Shown: positions 7,367-17,047 of the stretch, in pieces | How positions within the stretch are numbered: position 1 is the stretch's first letter | Layout: each line of letters starts with the position of its first letter | From: a virus | IMG/VR virus record: IMGVR_UViG_3300032092_000125 | Span: 1 to 34,227 of that record | Direction: 5' to 3' (one strand) | DNA: 34,227 nt | Translations under genes and position numbers: made by a program | The notes under the pieces: generated by a model | The model's input: the letters and a program-made list of their open reading frames with translations, nothing else | Databases searched by the model: none | What the model was told of the DNA's origin: nothing

Positions 7367-10300
7367 TTACCTATTAGCGAGGTTAATGAGTTCAGACACG
7401 GGACGGCCCAACCTCATGGCCTGCTTATTTGCGAAGTCGATACGGTCCGCATTGGCCAGTTCAGGGGATTCCTTGAGGACCTGCTGATATGCAGCCTCTC
7501 GGTAAGATGCTACAACCGAACGGAGCCTACGGATTCGTGGACTGTCGTACTGGTCAGTGCTCTCTGAACTAAGATTCTGGTAGTCCTGAGAGTTCACCAG
7601 ACGCATCAGCTGATCCCGCAGAGTCTTTCCACCAATCTTCACCTTTCCGTGGAGTTCCAACCAGCGGTCATACGCTTCCTGACCACCGGCAGTCTTGAAC
7701 TGGGTCAGGTCAACAGCACCCTTGGTTTCCTTAGGTGACGTGAAGCTATGCCCAAGCTTGGCAAACTCGTTCGCCAGCGGATCATCCTTGACCTTGGTGT
7801 AGGTGAACGGACTCAGCCAATCTGGACCGTAAGCCTCAGCGCGGCGAAGCGGATCACCGAAGATGTTTCGCTTCGGTGCCAGACCTTCGGCCAGACCTGG
7901 GATCTTGTTTCGGACAGCATCCAGCATTCCACGGGTCTCTCGGATGACATCATCGTTGAATGAACCCTTGGACTGGTTCAGGGCACCGCTGAACGGCACC
8001 ATAGATCCGGCGTACTGGTTGATGAAGTTCTGACCGAAACGGGACGGATCGCTGAGCACGTTACTCAGGGCAGTGAAGCCGGTGAGGTAGGTCTTGTTCG
8101 TGAAGTTGCTGGACAGAGCCAGCAGGGCCACGTTAAGACTGGACGTGAGCGGGTCCATGTGCTTCTCGTCTGCATAGCGAAGACCCTCAACAACGTCAGC
8201 CACAAGGCCGATCACTGATGCAAACGGGTCAAGTCGCCTATACGAAACGTAGCTATCACCAACCTTGATGGAGTACGGCTGCCATCCGGTTGCAAGCAGA
8301 GCATCTCGCTCAGACTTGTTCTTCGGGCCGCCGCCGGTGATGTTCCCATTGAACGCCGCGAAGCCAACACCCACGGTGACCGACGATGCAAACGCCAGTC
8401 GGCCCATTGCATCTGCTCGGATTGCCGCATCGGAGTGCGTCAGCAACTTGTTGTAATCACCAAAGGCACTCTTGGTGTACTTCAGGTTGAGTGGCAGAGA
8501 CCGCTGAAGGGCGAAGTTAAGGATGTTGGTTGGGGTGCGAATGAACGGAAGAATGAATCGGAGAGCTGGGTGCACCGCAACGGCCTGCTGAAGACGGGCC
8601 GGGAATGCAATCAGCGGATTCGTACTCTGGGTATCCAGCGTGGTCTGGAACGTGGCATAACGAGCACGCTCCATGGATGTACGAGCAAGAGCACCAAGGT
8701 TGGGGTCCCAGTTATCTGGTGAACCCATGTAGTTCATAATGAACGCCTGACGACCATCAGCAGTCAACGACCCTGCACTGATAGCCTCATCAGCCGCCTT
8801 GTTGGCATTGCCCAGAACAACACGCTCGGAGTACTGCTGACCATCCACGATAGTCTTCTTGAACGTATCCTCAACCCACTGGGCCGCCTGTGTGGTGTTC
8901 CCATTGAACCGAGTGATGCCTTCATTGAACAGCTCAGCCTTGTAGTAGGCGCGGTAGTTGAGCTGCTTGAAGAATTCGTCCTGAGCAGTCAGGAATCGGG
9001 TGGGCAGGTTAAGCACAGTACCGATCCAATCAACAGCCATGGAGCCCGTGGTACCTTCCTGCATACCAAAGTTGGCCGAAGAGATGGCCCGAACATTCGT
9101 CTTGGCTTCAGTCGTACCAACGGCTTCCAGGATTCCGGCATCAGACTTGAACGCAGCAAACGCAAGCTTGCTGACATCAGTCATCTGCTGAACCATGTAG
9201 ACGTAGGTCTGAAGTGCAGTACGAACTTCCTTGAGGTCAGCCCGGAGAGTCGCACCAACGGCACGCTCAAAGGGCAGATACAAGGAGGTGAACAGGTTAG
9301 CCGTGGTGTTAACGACGGACGTACCCGGAGCACTGAGGATGGAGTTCATCCAGTATTCCACGATGGCGTTACCTGCACGGTAACCACGAGACAGTTCCAT
9401 AACACCCCTGTCGCCACCCTGAACAGCCGCAGCGTTGTACTTACGCATACGAGCAATCAGATTGTCACGACCACCGGACTGTTGAATCTGGTCATTTACG
9501 ATACGAGCACGGGCAGTGGGGTCAAGAAGCGGGTTAGTTGGGGTAGCCCCGCCAAGGCCGGGACCCATACCCGGGCCAGCACCTGGTCCAGCACCTGGTC
9601 CAGCACCTGGTCCAGCACCTGGTCCAGCACCTGGTCCAGCACCTGGTCCAGCACCAGCTCCAGGTCCAGGACCCATACCAGGTCCTGCACCCGGCCCAGC
9701 TCCAGGTCCCATTCCCGGACCCATGCCAGGACCAGCACCCGGACCAGCACCAGCCCCCATAGAGCCCGTAGGCACGTTAGGATCGACTCCAGTAGCAGCA
9801 GCGGCACGGGCAGCGTCATCAGCCGCGGACGCGCCAGGACCGATTCTGGGGGCTTCAGCGGCCTTCTCCATGGCAGGCAGAATGCGGAAGTCCTTGATCG
9901 GCTCAGGGACAATACGAGCACCACCCAAGGTACGGGCCACCTCACGGTAGTGGTACTTGATGGACTGGACCGAAGCCTGAAGCAACTGCTCGCCACGGGC
10001 AAACTCGTACAACTGCTCATCGGTCAGGGTAGCACCAGTCTTGGCAATACCCGACAGCTCCTTCATGCGGGAAGCCACGGACGACCCGAAGGTACGCAGG
10101 GCCACCAGCTTCTGGTTGAACTGAGCAAGGTCGTACTGAGAGCGACCCCGCAGGTCAACCGGCAGGTCCAGACCAAAGGTGTCACGGATGTCAGCCATGT
10201 GTCCCTGAGCAGCCGTAGCCAGAGAGTCAAGGCTCTGGGCGGGCTCGTCAAGGTTCTGAGTGACACCGGCCTGATCCATCAGGTTCTTGGTGTACTCGCT

Positions 10301-13144
10301 GACATCAGCCGAACTGTTGAAGCGGTTCCAGTTGATGGGCTCGTTGGGGGTTCCACCGGGCTTACCAAGGGTTTGCGTGGGAGGAGTGATGTTGGCCTGG
10401 AATAGAGTCTTTGGCTCCTTATCACCAACCGCAGCAGTAGTAACCGCACGAACCTTACTATCAATACCGGGTCCGCGCTGAACCAACTTATCAAACGTGG
10501 CGGCCACTTCCTTAGACACGTTGATGTCCACGTCGGTGTTGGTCACGTCACGATACAGGTTACGCATCCAGTTGGTCAGGGTACCGAAGGTCCTCTCCAT
10601 GCCAGACGGAGCAGCACCGTCACGGACCCAACGCATCATCATGTTGGCAAAGTTCTCTTCAGCCTTGACATCCCAAGTCCATCCGCCGGTGCCATCAGGC
10701 AGTGCACCAGAAGCACGGGACATGGTGTCAATGTCAGCCTCAGACAGACCCCAACGGAGATTGCTGGGGAGATTCTTGTCAGCAATGTTGCGTCGAGCAA
10801 TGTGGGCAAACTCGTGGATGGCAGTGTCAACATCTGCGCCTTCCAGCAGGCCGACGACAGCACGTCCCTCATCAGCAAACGTGGCAAACCCACGGGGCTG
10901 TCCAGCATCCTGCATGAGGATTTTGGCAGCCTTGCGAGCAGAGATTACTTCTTTTCCTGCTGCTCCGGTTGCGCGAGGTACCCGTCCGGCAAGGACTTCA
11001 AACGCTCCAGCATCTGTGACAGTAAGTTCGGAGTCAAGGAAGGGACGGACTTTGGCTCGGACTGTGGAAGAGATCCCAGCGAGATCTTCAAGAAGTCCTT
11101 TGCTAGCACCGAGTCGAGTGAGTTCATTGAGTACCTCTGGCTTTTCGATGATTTGAAGAAGATTCCAAGAAGCGAGAAGATCACCATTGGTGATGTTCTT
11201 GAAGATATCCTTGGAAGGCACACCCATACGCTTGAGTGCTGCAATAGTGTAGGCAGTTCCCCAGGCTCGCTCCTGCGCCTGAGCTGGCATAATACCCATT
11301 TCGCCAGACAGCTTTCGCATGGTTGCAGAGAACGCCGAATAGTTCGGGGCCTTTGCTAGCCAAGCCTTCTTCGCATTGAGAATAGCCTTTGGCTCAAGTC
11401 CCTTAAACATGCTGTCTGGAAGAATCTTAGCCATGTAAGTATCCAGAACAACGTTGTCCATTCGGCCAGCAGAAGCCTCCATGAAAGAAGGAGTCTTACC
11501 GGCACCCGGCTTCATTCCACTACCAGCAAGGTTCTTGTACAGACCGGCGGTGTCAACCTTATTGATAAGGTCATCAATGGAAGCATCTGGGTTGGCTTCC
11601 TTAAGTGTTCGGAGCCGACCAAGGAAGTCGTTGGCAATCTTTGAAGAGCCCTTGCTATATCCCTCAGCCATTCCCTTCACATTCAGGCGACCGCCAACAT
11701 TCTTGATTACAGTCTTCATTTCTTCAGCAGTAATGTCAGAAAGGTTTCCACCACGGACTCGCTCAATGAAATCGGCAGTGATACCAAGACCAAGACGGGT
11801 GTGACTTGAGACCTGGTTCTGTGGGGACGTGGCAGAAGAGAAGCCAGCAAACAGCTCTGATCGGGTATCTCCAACAAGGGTGCGGAACATCTGAGCACCC
11901 TCTTCATATCCACCCTGAACAGGTGCACCCATCTCAATAGCAGCACGAAGCTGCGGCACCATGGTCTTCTTGAATGTCTTGTAGTTATTGATAAGAGCAG
12001 TAAGTGAGGCGGGGCTCTTAATACTGGACCATTCTTCTGGAGTCAGAAGACCCTTGAGTTCTGTTGCACTCTTTGGGAGATTTGCGGTGGCATCAAACCG
12101 GGCACGCTGAGCAAGAGCCTCGCCGCCAGTCCCCAGGATCTCCTGAAGAGTCTTCTGTGCAGCATCACCGCCCTGCAACGAGAGCTTGCTACGATCAATG
12201 CCCATGTAGTCAATGAGCACGTTGACCGCTTCGGCTTCCTTGTCGTTGGTGACGGAAGGCAGAGCCTGCTTGATCACCTGACGGTGCTCGTTACGGATGG
12301 CTCGGGCTTCAGCAATTACAGCCTGATCCGCATCCTTACCGACCAGCTTGGCGGCATAGCCAGCCTTGTACATACGGAAACCTTGAAGGGCAACGTCAAG
12401 GACGGAGCCAAGGCTCGCTTCCTCAAGGGCGTTCTTTAGGCGGCCCACTGCCATGGAGTCCTCAGGACTAGCCTGAAGGAATTCCGTAAGGGGGTTCTGA
12501 AGTGAGGGGTACTGCTGAACCAGGTTGCTCAGACGATCCTGCTGGCCATCAAACACCGTGAAACCGGTGATGCCTGAAGCCACCGCAGTCTTGCCAAGAT
12601 CAGCAAGACCCTTAGCAGCCTTCACCTTGGCACCAAGGCTGGCCACCCGAGCAGTGGCAGTAGCAGCCTCACTCACCAGACCAGCAGCCTCAGCGGCAAC
12701 CGCCGCAGCCCGTGCGGTGTTTGCAGCCGCAATCACCTCAGCGGTGCCCATGGCAGCCGCACGGCCCAGACCCAGGGCCTGACTGGCCTTGCCCACCTGA
12801 CCAAAGATAGGAACAAAGCCTACAGCAAAGTTGGTGATACCCTCAGTCAGGTCACCGGCGAAAGTGGTCGAGTCCTCCAGCAGACCGAACCGCTTCTCAA
12901 ACGTGGGCTTCTCAGAGAAGATGCTGGGCAGGTTAGCCACCGAAGACGCAGCAGACAGGACACCACGGGGGATACCCATGAGGGCATCAGCGGCGTATCC
13001 AAAGAACCCGGGGGATTCCTGGGGTGCAGCAGCGGTACCAGCCTGAGCAACTGCGGAGGTGGCTGAGGTAGGCGGAGGATTGAGCTTAAGGGGCTGCTTC
13101 TCCAGCTCATCAAAACTCATCATCGAACTTTGGAATGTGCTCAT
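7367..13144 (-). CDS. Internal virion protein D (gp16-like) with HEFAH motif and GPGA repeat
   Basis: At 1925 aa this is the largest gene, in the position of T7 gene 16 (1318 aa), the inner-core protein ejected into the host to form the DNA-translocation channel. The N-terminus (GFFGYAADALMGIPRGVLSA, about 45-65) and Ala-rich helices suit membrane insertion. I see no transglycosylase signature like that at the N-terminus of T7 gp16. Instead TAIHEFAHIARRN carries a zinc-peptidase-type motif, H777-E778-F-A-H781, with a possible third ligand in EENFANMM about 55 residues on. A Gly-Pro-Gly-Ala/Met repeat spans about residues 1130-1205. The C-terminal third has the conserved block KNKSERDALLATGWQPYSIK and YRRLDPFASVIGLVAD found in large ejected phage proteins. 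Confidence 0.88.
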   Translation of the reverse strand: MSTFQSSMMSFDELEKQPLKLNPPPTSATSAVAQAGTAAAPQESPGFFGYAADALMGIPRGVLSAASSVANLPSIFSEKPTFEKRFGLLEDSTTFAGDLTEGITNFAVGFVPIFGQVGKASQALGLGRAAAMGTAEVIAAANTARAAAVAAEAAGLVSEAATATARVASLGAKVKAAKGLADLGKTAVASGITGFTVFDGQQDRLSNLVQQYPSLQNPLTEFLQASPEDSMAVGRLKNALEEASLGSVLDVALQGFRMYKAGYAAKLVGKDADQAVIAEARAIRNEHRQVIKQALPSVTNDKEAEAVNVLIDYMGIDRSKLSLQGGDAAQKTLQEILGTGGEALAQRARFDATANLPKSATELKGLLTPEEWSSIKSPASLTALINNYKTFKKTMVPQLRAAIEMGAPVQGGYEEGAQMFRTLVGDTRSELFAGFSSATSPQNQVSSHTRLGLGITADFIERVRGGNLSDITAEEMKTVIKNVGGRLNVKGMAEGYSKGSSKIANDFLGRLRTLKEANPDASIDDLINKVDTAGLYKNLAGSGMKPGAGKTPSFMEASAGRMDNVVLDTYMAKILPDSMFKGLEPKAILNAKKAWLAKAPNYSAFSATMRKLSGEMGIMPAQAQERAWGTAYTIAALKRMGVPSKDIFKNITNGDLLASWNLLQIIEKPEVLNELTRLGASKGLLEDLAGISSTVRAKVRPFLDSELTVTDAGAFEVLAGRVPRATGAAGKEVISARKAAKILMQDAGQPRGFATFADEGRAVVGLLEGADVDTAIHEFAHIARRNIADKNLPSNLRWGLSEADIDTMSRASGALPDGTGGWTWDVKAEENFANMMMRWVRDGAAPSGMERTFGTLTNWMRNLYRDVTNTDVDINVSKEVAATFDKLVQRGPGIDSKVRAVTTAAVGDKEPKTLFQANITPPTQTLGKPGGTPNEPINWNRFNSSADVSEYTKNLMDQAGVTQNLDEPAQSLDSLATAAQGHMADIRDTFGLDLPVDLRGRSQYDLAQFNQKLVALRTFGSSVASRMKELSGIAKTGATLTDEQLYEFARGEQLLQASVQSIKYHYREVARTLGGARIVPEPIKDFRILPAMEKAAEAPRIGPGASAADDAARAAAATGVDPNVPTGSMGAGAGPGAGPGMGPGMGPGAGPGAGPGMGPGPGAGAGPGAGPGAGPGAGPGAGPGAGPGAGPGMGPGLGGATPTNPLLDPTARARIVNDQIQQSGGRDNLIARMRKYNAAAVQGGDRGVMELSRGYRAGNAIVEYWMNSILSAPGTSVVNTTANLFTSLYLPFERAVGATLRADLKEVRTALQTYVYMVQQMTDVSKLAFAAFKSDAGILEAVGTTEAKTNVRAISSANFGMQEGTTGSMAVDWIGTVLNLPTRFLTAQDEFFKQLNYRAYYKAELFNEGITRFNGNTTQAAQWVEDTFKKTIVDGQQYSERVVLGNANKAADEAISAGSLTADGRQAFIMNYMGSPDNWDPNLGALARTSMERARYATFQTTLDTQSTNPLIAFPARLQQAVAVHPALRFILPFIRTPTNILNFALQRSLPLNLKYTKSAFGDYNKLLTHSDAAIRADAMGRLAFASSVTVGVGFAAFNGNITGGGPKNKSERDALLATGWQPYSIKVGDSYVSYRRLDPFASVIGLVADVVEGLRYADEKHMDPLTSSLNVALLALSSNFTNKTYLTGFTALSNVLSDPSRFGQNFINQYAGSMVPFSGALNQSKGSFNDDVIRETRGMLDAVRNKIPGLAEGLAPKRNIFGDPLRRAEAYGPDWLSPFTYTKVKDDPLANEFAKLGHSFTSPKETKGAVDLTQFKTAGGQEAYDRWLELHGKVKIGGKTLRDQLMRLVNSQDYQNLSSESTDQYDSPRIRRLRSVVASYREAAYQQVLKESPELANADRIDFANKQAMRLGRPVSELINLANR
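9577..9648. repeat. Six perfect 12-bp tandem repeats inside the gp16-like gene
   Basis: The plus strand shows CAGCACCTGGTC six times without error, continuing into degenerate copies on both sides (about 9540-9765). On the coding strand each unit encodes Gly-Pro-Gly-Ala. Exact repetition at DNA level means copy number can change by slippage in multiples of four residues without breaking the frame. Confidence 0.93.
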
Positions 13145-13157
13145 TGTTTTTTATTTC

Positions 13158-15821
13158 TCAGATGCTGGACTCAGTGCCAGTGGTGTTATTTAGGGTTGCT
13201 TGAGAAGGTTCTGGGGTGGGGAGGACAGATGAGGGCTGCCGAGACATGAACAACATCCGCTGTGCTTCCAAGAATCTGTTTGGATCGAACGGCAGCTTAC
13301 CCTCAATTTTCTTAATGTAAGTGTCAATCGGGCCAGTGCCTTCATTTTTGTACTGAGTGGCTGCCTGCTTAAACGCGGCATAGTCGGGGAACAGGATGTT
13401 CGATCCCCAATCAAGCATGTCATCTGTGATGGTAAAGCCTTCACGGGTCTTACCGCTCTGGATCTCCTGCTCAGTCAGGCCACGGAAAGACACGCCAAGC
13501 TTATATTCGTTGGTGGCCTTTCCATCAAACTGACGCATTAGGCTGCCATCCTTAAAGTAACTTCTTCCAACCATTCCGGGAGAGTAAAGACCGTCGCTCT
13601 TGATCTCGTATTCTGGAACAGCAACATACCTATTTGCTGAGATACCCCCACGCATAACGGAAGTTGTTTCTCCACTTGGGATTTGGATGGTGCTGTTAGA
13701 CCCAACCTTATTCAAGATGGTTGTTGCAGAGTTATAGACAGCGGTGCGCTGCTTCGTGTATGCAGCTTCTGTTGCCGTGTTGGGGTTGTCATTGTATGCC
13801 TGAAAAGCCTTGGCATACTCAACGCCAACCACGGGAGCCACAGGAACGTTACGAGCACGCTCAATGCCTTCAGGTGTCTTTATGTACTTGCGCTGAGTTT
13901 CTTGCGACAAGAAGAAGTAGTTACCCTTTTGGATTCCAGAACGGACCTCTTGCTTAAGCCCGTCCCACCTCTTACGGACAGCCGCTTCCTTTTCCATTAC
14001 GGTTCCTTGGGTGGAGTCATAAGTCTTAGAAAGCTCGGTAATGCTGTAGATACGAAGCTGATCATAAACATCCCCATACTCTGGGTTGTTGGTGTCAACC
14101 TCACCGTTCTCTTTCTTTCCAATACCCATGTACCCAGGAGCAACAGCAACAAACGCATCAATACCGCTTGCGCCGCCGGAGAACTTAAGGACAGCCGCTT
14201 CGGAATCCAAAGTACCGGCCTTGATGTCCGCTTGGTAATCCTTAAGCATCTGGGCCTTAGCTTCATTGACCATCGTTCTGGTCATCTGCTGCACAGCCTG
14301 CTCATAGGCAGTTGGGTTATTTACAAAATCCTTCTTCATAGCCCTCGCTTTATCTGCAACGGCAACGGAAAGATCATTGCTAGCCTTGATAGCCGCCTGA
14401 CTCATGTTGACCTGTGTGCGGTCATCAAGGTTGTATCCAGCCCAGGTAAAGTTGTTCAACCCAGCTTCAGCCAAGGCATCCTTAAGAAATGCCTGACCGC
14501 TCTTACCAAAGGCATCATCAATGGATGCCGACTGGGTAAGTAGGCGATTAGCATCAGAGATATGAAGACCGCCGACATCAACAGCCGCATAAGCAAGAGC
14601 CCTGAACTGTTCGGTAGGAAGAGTCCGAGACAACGGCTCAAGATAAAGAAGGGTGTTCTTGTCAGACGGCTTGGGGCTGTTCATGCTGTTGAAAACACTC
14701 AGCGCGTGCATTCGGAGATCACCAACCTGTGCTCCTGGGTGCTTCTTTGCAACCTCATCAACAGCATCAAAAAGCTCCTTCTCTGTAGCAAAGAGCGTCC
14801 CATTTTTGCTTCGTTCAGTGATTACATAGTTAAACGCATCCTTAGCGTTGTCCGTAACCACTGCCTTACGACGCTGAGCGTTGGCAAAGTTCTTCTCATC
14901 AAACCGCTCACGGGCCACCTCAACATCCTCAGCAATCATTCGGATATCAGCAGAGAACCGTGTGGGAAGCTCTAGGTTACCGATGCGGGGACCCTTTTCA
15001 GATGCCATAGATCCCATGGCAGCAATGAGCTTGGTGGGGGTGTCATAGTCACCGGAAGAAATCGAACCCTTGGCCCACTTTGCGAAAGCATTCATCGCGG
15101 TCTCATAGCCACTGGTACCGAACTTCTGGTAGTACTGGTTGAGCAGATCAGCCGTCTGGGCCATAGCCTGGTCGGGGTCCTGGACAGTATTCCAGATACC
15201 AACCATGCTGTCCGACAGGTCATTGTCATTCTTCTGCTTCAGCTTCTGTGTGCGAAGCGAGATCAGACGAGAGTCAAACTGAGCATCAATACTCTGCTTG
15301 GTGGCAAGGGCCGCCTTCTGAATGTAGTAACTGTTCTGTGGCAGACCCACTTCATTGAACAGCTCTTCCTTCTTCTTAAGCACGTCCTCAGGGTTCTTCA
15401 TCGTGCCGTCCTGGTTGGTCGGCTCGCTCAGTGCATCAAGATTCTCGTACAGAGCCTTGCTGTACTTGTCCATGACCATACGCTCACCGGCAGCCTCAAG
15501 GGTCGCCTGAGCACGCCACGGGGCAAACCCACCGGAATTCTCAATGGCCTGAGCAACCTTGCGCTGAAGGTCAGCCTCGTTGGTTGCGGTGGCAATCTCC
15601 ATGGCACCCGCCTGCTTTTCCTGCTTAATACCGAAGGCAGTGACATCACTTGAGATAGCGTTCAGCTTAGGGCTAAGCTCAGACAGTGCCTTGTAAATCT
15701 CAGCAGACTTCGGAAGCTCAGGCTGAGCAAGGTTGGGACGGAAGTAAGTATCAACCGGCGAAGCTGCTGGCTGAAAGATCCGGGTCGGAGAGAAGTCAGG
15801 GTTGTTGCGCTGCTGGGCCAC
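13158..15821 (-). CDS. Internal virion protein C (gp15-like)
   Basis: An 887-aa largely helical protein in the slot of T7 gene 15 (747 aa), between gp14-like and gp16-like genes. The N-terminal segment FSPTRIFQPAASPVDTYFRP followed by Lys/Glu-rich helices is typical of gp15-type core proteins. Further helical blocks run through about residue 640, with a more beta-like C-terminal region (SANRYVAVPEYEIKSDGLYS, then KLGVSFRGLTEQEIQSGKTR). It forms the inner core stack and, after ejection, part of the periplasmic DNA-transfer tunnel with gp16. No enzyme motif was recognised. It begins 3 nt after the gp14-like stop. Confidence 0.9.
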   Translation of the reverse strand: MAQQRNNPDFSPTRIFQPAASPVDTYFRPNLAQPELPKSAEIYKALSELSPKLNAISSDVTAFGIKQEKQAGAMEIATATNEADLQRKVAQAIENSGGFAPWRAQATLEAAGERMVMDKYSKALYENLDALSEPTNQDGTMKNPEDVLKKKEELFNEVGLPQNSYYIQKAALATKQSIDAQFDSRLISLRTQKLKQKNDNDLSDSMVGIWNTVQDPDQAMAQTADLLNQYYQKFGTSGYETAMNAFAKWAKGSISSGDYDTPTKLIAAMGSMASEKGPRIGNLELPTRFSADIRMIAEDVEVARERFDEKNFANAQRRKAVVTDNAKDAFNYVITERSKNGTLFATEKELFDAVDEVAKKHPGAQVGDLRMHALSVFNSMNSPKPSDKNTLLYLEPLSRTLPTEQFRALAYAAVDVGGLHISDANRLLTQSASIDDAFGKSGQAFLKDALAEAGLNNFTWAGYNLDDRTQVNMSQAAIKASNDLSVAVADKARAMKKDFVNNPTAYEQAVQQMTRTMVNEAKAQMLKDYQADIKAGTLDSEAAVLKFSGGASGIDAFVAVAPGYMGIGKKENGEVDTNNPEYGDVYDQLRIYSITELSKTYDSTQGTVMEKEAAVRKRWDGLKQEVRSGIQKGNYFFLSQETQRKYIKTPEGIERARNVPVAPVVGVEYAKAFQAYNDNPNTATEAAYTKQRTAVYNSATTILNKVGSNSTIQIPSGETTSVMRGGISANRYVAVPEYEIKSDGLYSPGMVGRSYFKDGSLMRQFDGKATNEYKLGVSFRGLTEQEIQSGKTREGFTITDDMLDWGSNILFPDYAAFKQAATQYKNEGTGPIDTYIKKIEGKLPFDPNRFLEAQRMLFMSRQPSSVLPTPEPSQATLNNTTGTESSI

Positions 15822-15824
15822 GAA

Positions 15825-16562
15825 TTAACTCCTCGTCCGCATGATTTCGCGGGAGTACGGATTGAGGTAAAGGTTAGTAGCGAAGGTACCGACGTTGCCG
15901 CCAATGCTGAGACCAGTGGCCAGCAGGGACGGACTCTGGACGGGCTGCGGGGTAGCCGACAAGACGCGGCCCTGATACTCGCCACGCATGGCTCGCTTGG
16001 ACTGTTCCATCTGGAATAGGTTGGCACGCTGCTGCTGCTGAGTCACGTTCAGGTAGTCAGCTTCCTTGCGGTAATAATCATTCATCAGGGCATCAACCGA
16101 CAGGCCACTCACGCCGCCTTCAATGGACGACACGAGGGCTGCGCTGCGTGCCTCAGCCGACTGACGGGCAATCACCTGCATCTCCTGAGAAGCCTTCTTG
16201 GACTCCTCCTGCTGACGACGGGAGATGTCCGAATACTGGGAAGCAAGCGACTGCTCAGCAATGGCCTGGTTGGCCGAGTAGACCTGGTTCTGGTAGTCAC
16301 GCTGGGAAGAAGCCATCTGCGACTGGGTGATATACCCCATGATCGGAGTAGCCAAACCAGACAGAAGGCTTGCACCCAACGCGGCGTTCATACCCAGGGC
16401 TGCCAAGGGACTCACTGCCCAGGTGGTTGCCGCCGCAGCTGCACCCATAGACGCTGCCGCACCGGCTGCTGAACCCAGAGCTACTGTGGCTGCTGTACCG
16501 GCTGCCGCGCTTGAAGCTGCTGCTCCGGCTGCCGCGACGGGGACTGCTGCAAAGAAGCACAT
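15825..16562 (-). CDS. Internal virion protein B (gp14-like)
   Basis: A 245-aa protein starting MCFFAA with an Ala/Gly-rich hydrophobic N-terminal third (residues 1 to about 80, two or three possible membrane helices, including SPLAALGMNAALGASLLSGL). A long polar helix follows (SQRDYQNQVYSANQAIAEQS, SRRQQEESKKASQEMQVIAR). This matches T7 gp14 (196 aa), which is ejected and forms the outer-membrane pore of the DNA channel. The C-terminus is Gly/Asn-rich. The gene lies 3 nt after the gp13-like gene and 3 nt before the gp15-like gene, the T7 order. Confidence 0.9.
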   Translation of the reverse strand: MCFFAAVPVAAAGAAASSAAAGTAATVALGSAAGAAASMGAAAAATTWAVSPLAALGMNAALGASLLSGLATPIMGYITQSQMASSQRDYQNQVYSANQAIAEQSLASQYSDISRRQQEESKKASQEMQVIARQSAEARSAALVSSIEGGVSGLSVDALMNDYYRKEADYLNVTQQQQRANLFQMEQSKRAMRGEYQGRVLSATPQPVQSPSLLATGLSIGGNVGTFATNLYLNPYSREIMRTRS

Positions 16563-16564
16563 GT

Positions 16565-17047
16565 TTATTTGATCCTAATGAATTGATGGAAGAGCTCACC
16601 GTTTTTGCCACGGGGAGCTGTGTTTAGAAACTCAAAACCAAGCCACTTGAGCCAACGGACGTGCACAGTGTTCCTGACATCAACCCAGTTCCATAGAACG
16701 GGGTAGTCAGTGTGCAACTCATCCACACACCCAGGGACGATCCTGGCAGACCTGAGGGCCACCTTGGGAAACCCATCGGTGCCCACCAGCCAGCAGCACC
16801 CAACGAGAAGCTCATTGTCTAGGGTGTGCGGACCAACACCAAAAAGGGCCACGGCTGTATCGTTATCATCAACAACGGCAAACACCTTGTCGCTATAGAT
16901 GCAGGAGCTGGCAAGGGTTGCCTTTGGGTCATACCCAAGGGCCTTTGCCTCCCTAGCATCATCACTCCGCATACCTTCAGAAACGGTGCGGATGTCCTTG
17001 ATTGTGGCCTGTCTTACGACTTTATGCTCGCTGCGACCGTGTGACAT
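16565..17047 (-). CDS. Internal virion protein A (gp13-like), GNAT-like fold
   Basis: I start the 160-aa protein at the ATG at 17047 (MSHGRSEHKVVRQATIKDIR), 26 codons inside the open frame, because the upstream part only mirrors the end of the tail tubular B gene. The text KVVRQATIKDIRTVSEGMRS, AVVDDNDTAVALFGV and WVDVRNTVHVRWLKWLGFEF follows the layout of gp13-type (DUF2833) phage proteins, which resemble GNAT acetyltransferases. In T7 gp13 is needed for proper core assembly although it is barely present in virions. Whether an acetyl-CoA site is intact cannot be judged here. It overlaps the tail tubular B gene by 26 nt. Confidence 0.85.
   Translation of the reverse strand: MSHGRSEHKVVRQATIKDIRTVSEGMRSDDAREAKALGYDPKATLASSCIYSDKVFAVVDDNDTAVALFGVGPHTLDNELLVGCCWLVGTDGFPKVALRSARIVPGCVDELHTDYPVLWNWVDVRNTVHVRWLKWLGFEFLNTAPRGKNGELFHQFIRIK

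Noticed and set aside
9577-9648. CRISPR-like repeat array
   Set aside because: The 12-bp units are contiguous with no spacers and encode Gly-Pro-Gly-Ala in frame, so it is a coding tandem repeat.
9482-10405. Long plus-strand frame opposite the gp16-like gene, rich in Ser/Thr/Trp repeats
   Set aside because: It is the antisense reading of the GPGA tandem repeat and flanking coding sequence; no ribosome site or recognisable protein, and the minus frame is clearly conserved coding sequence.
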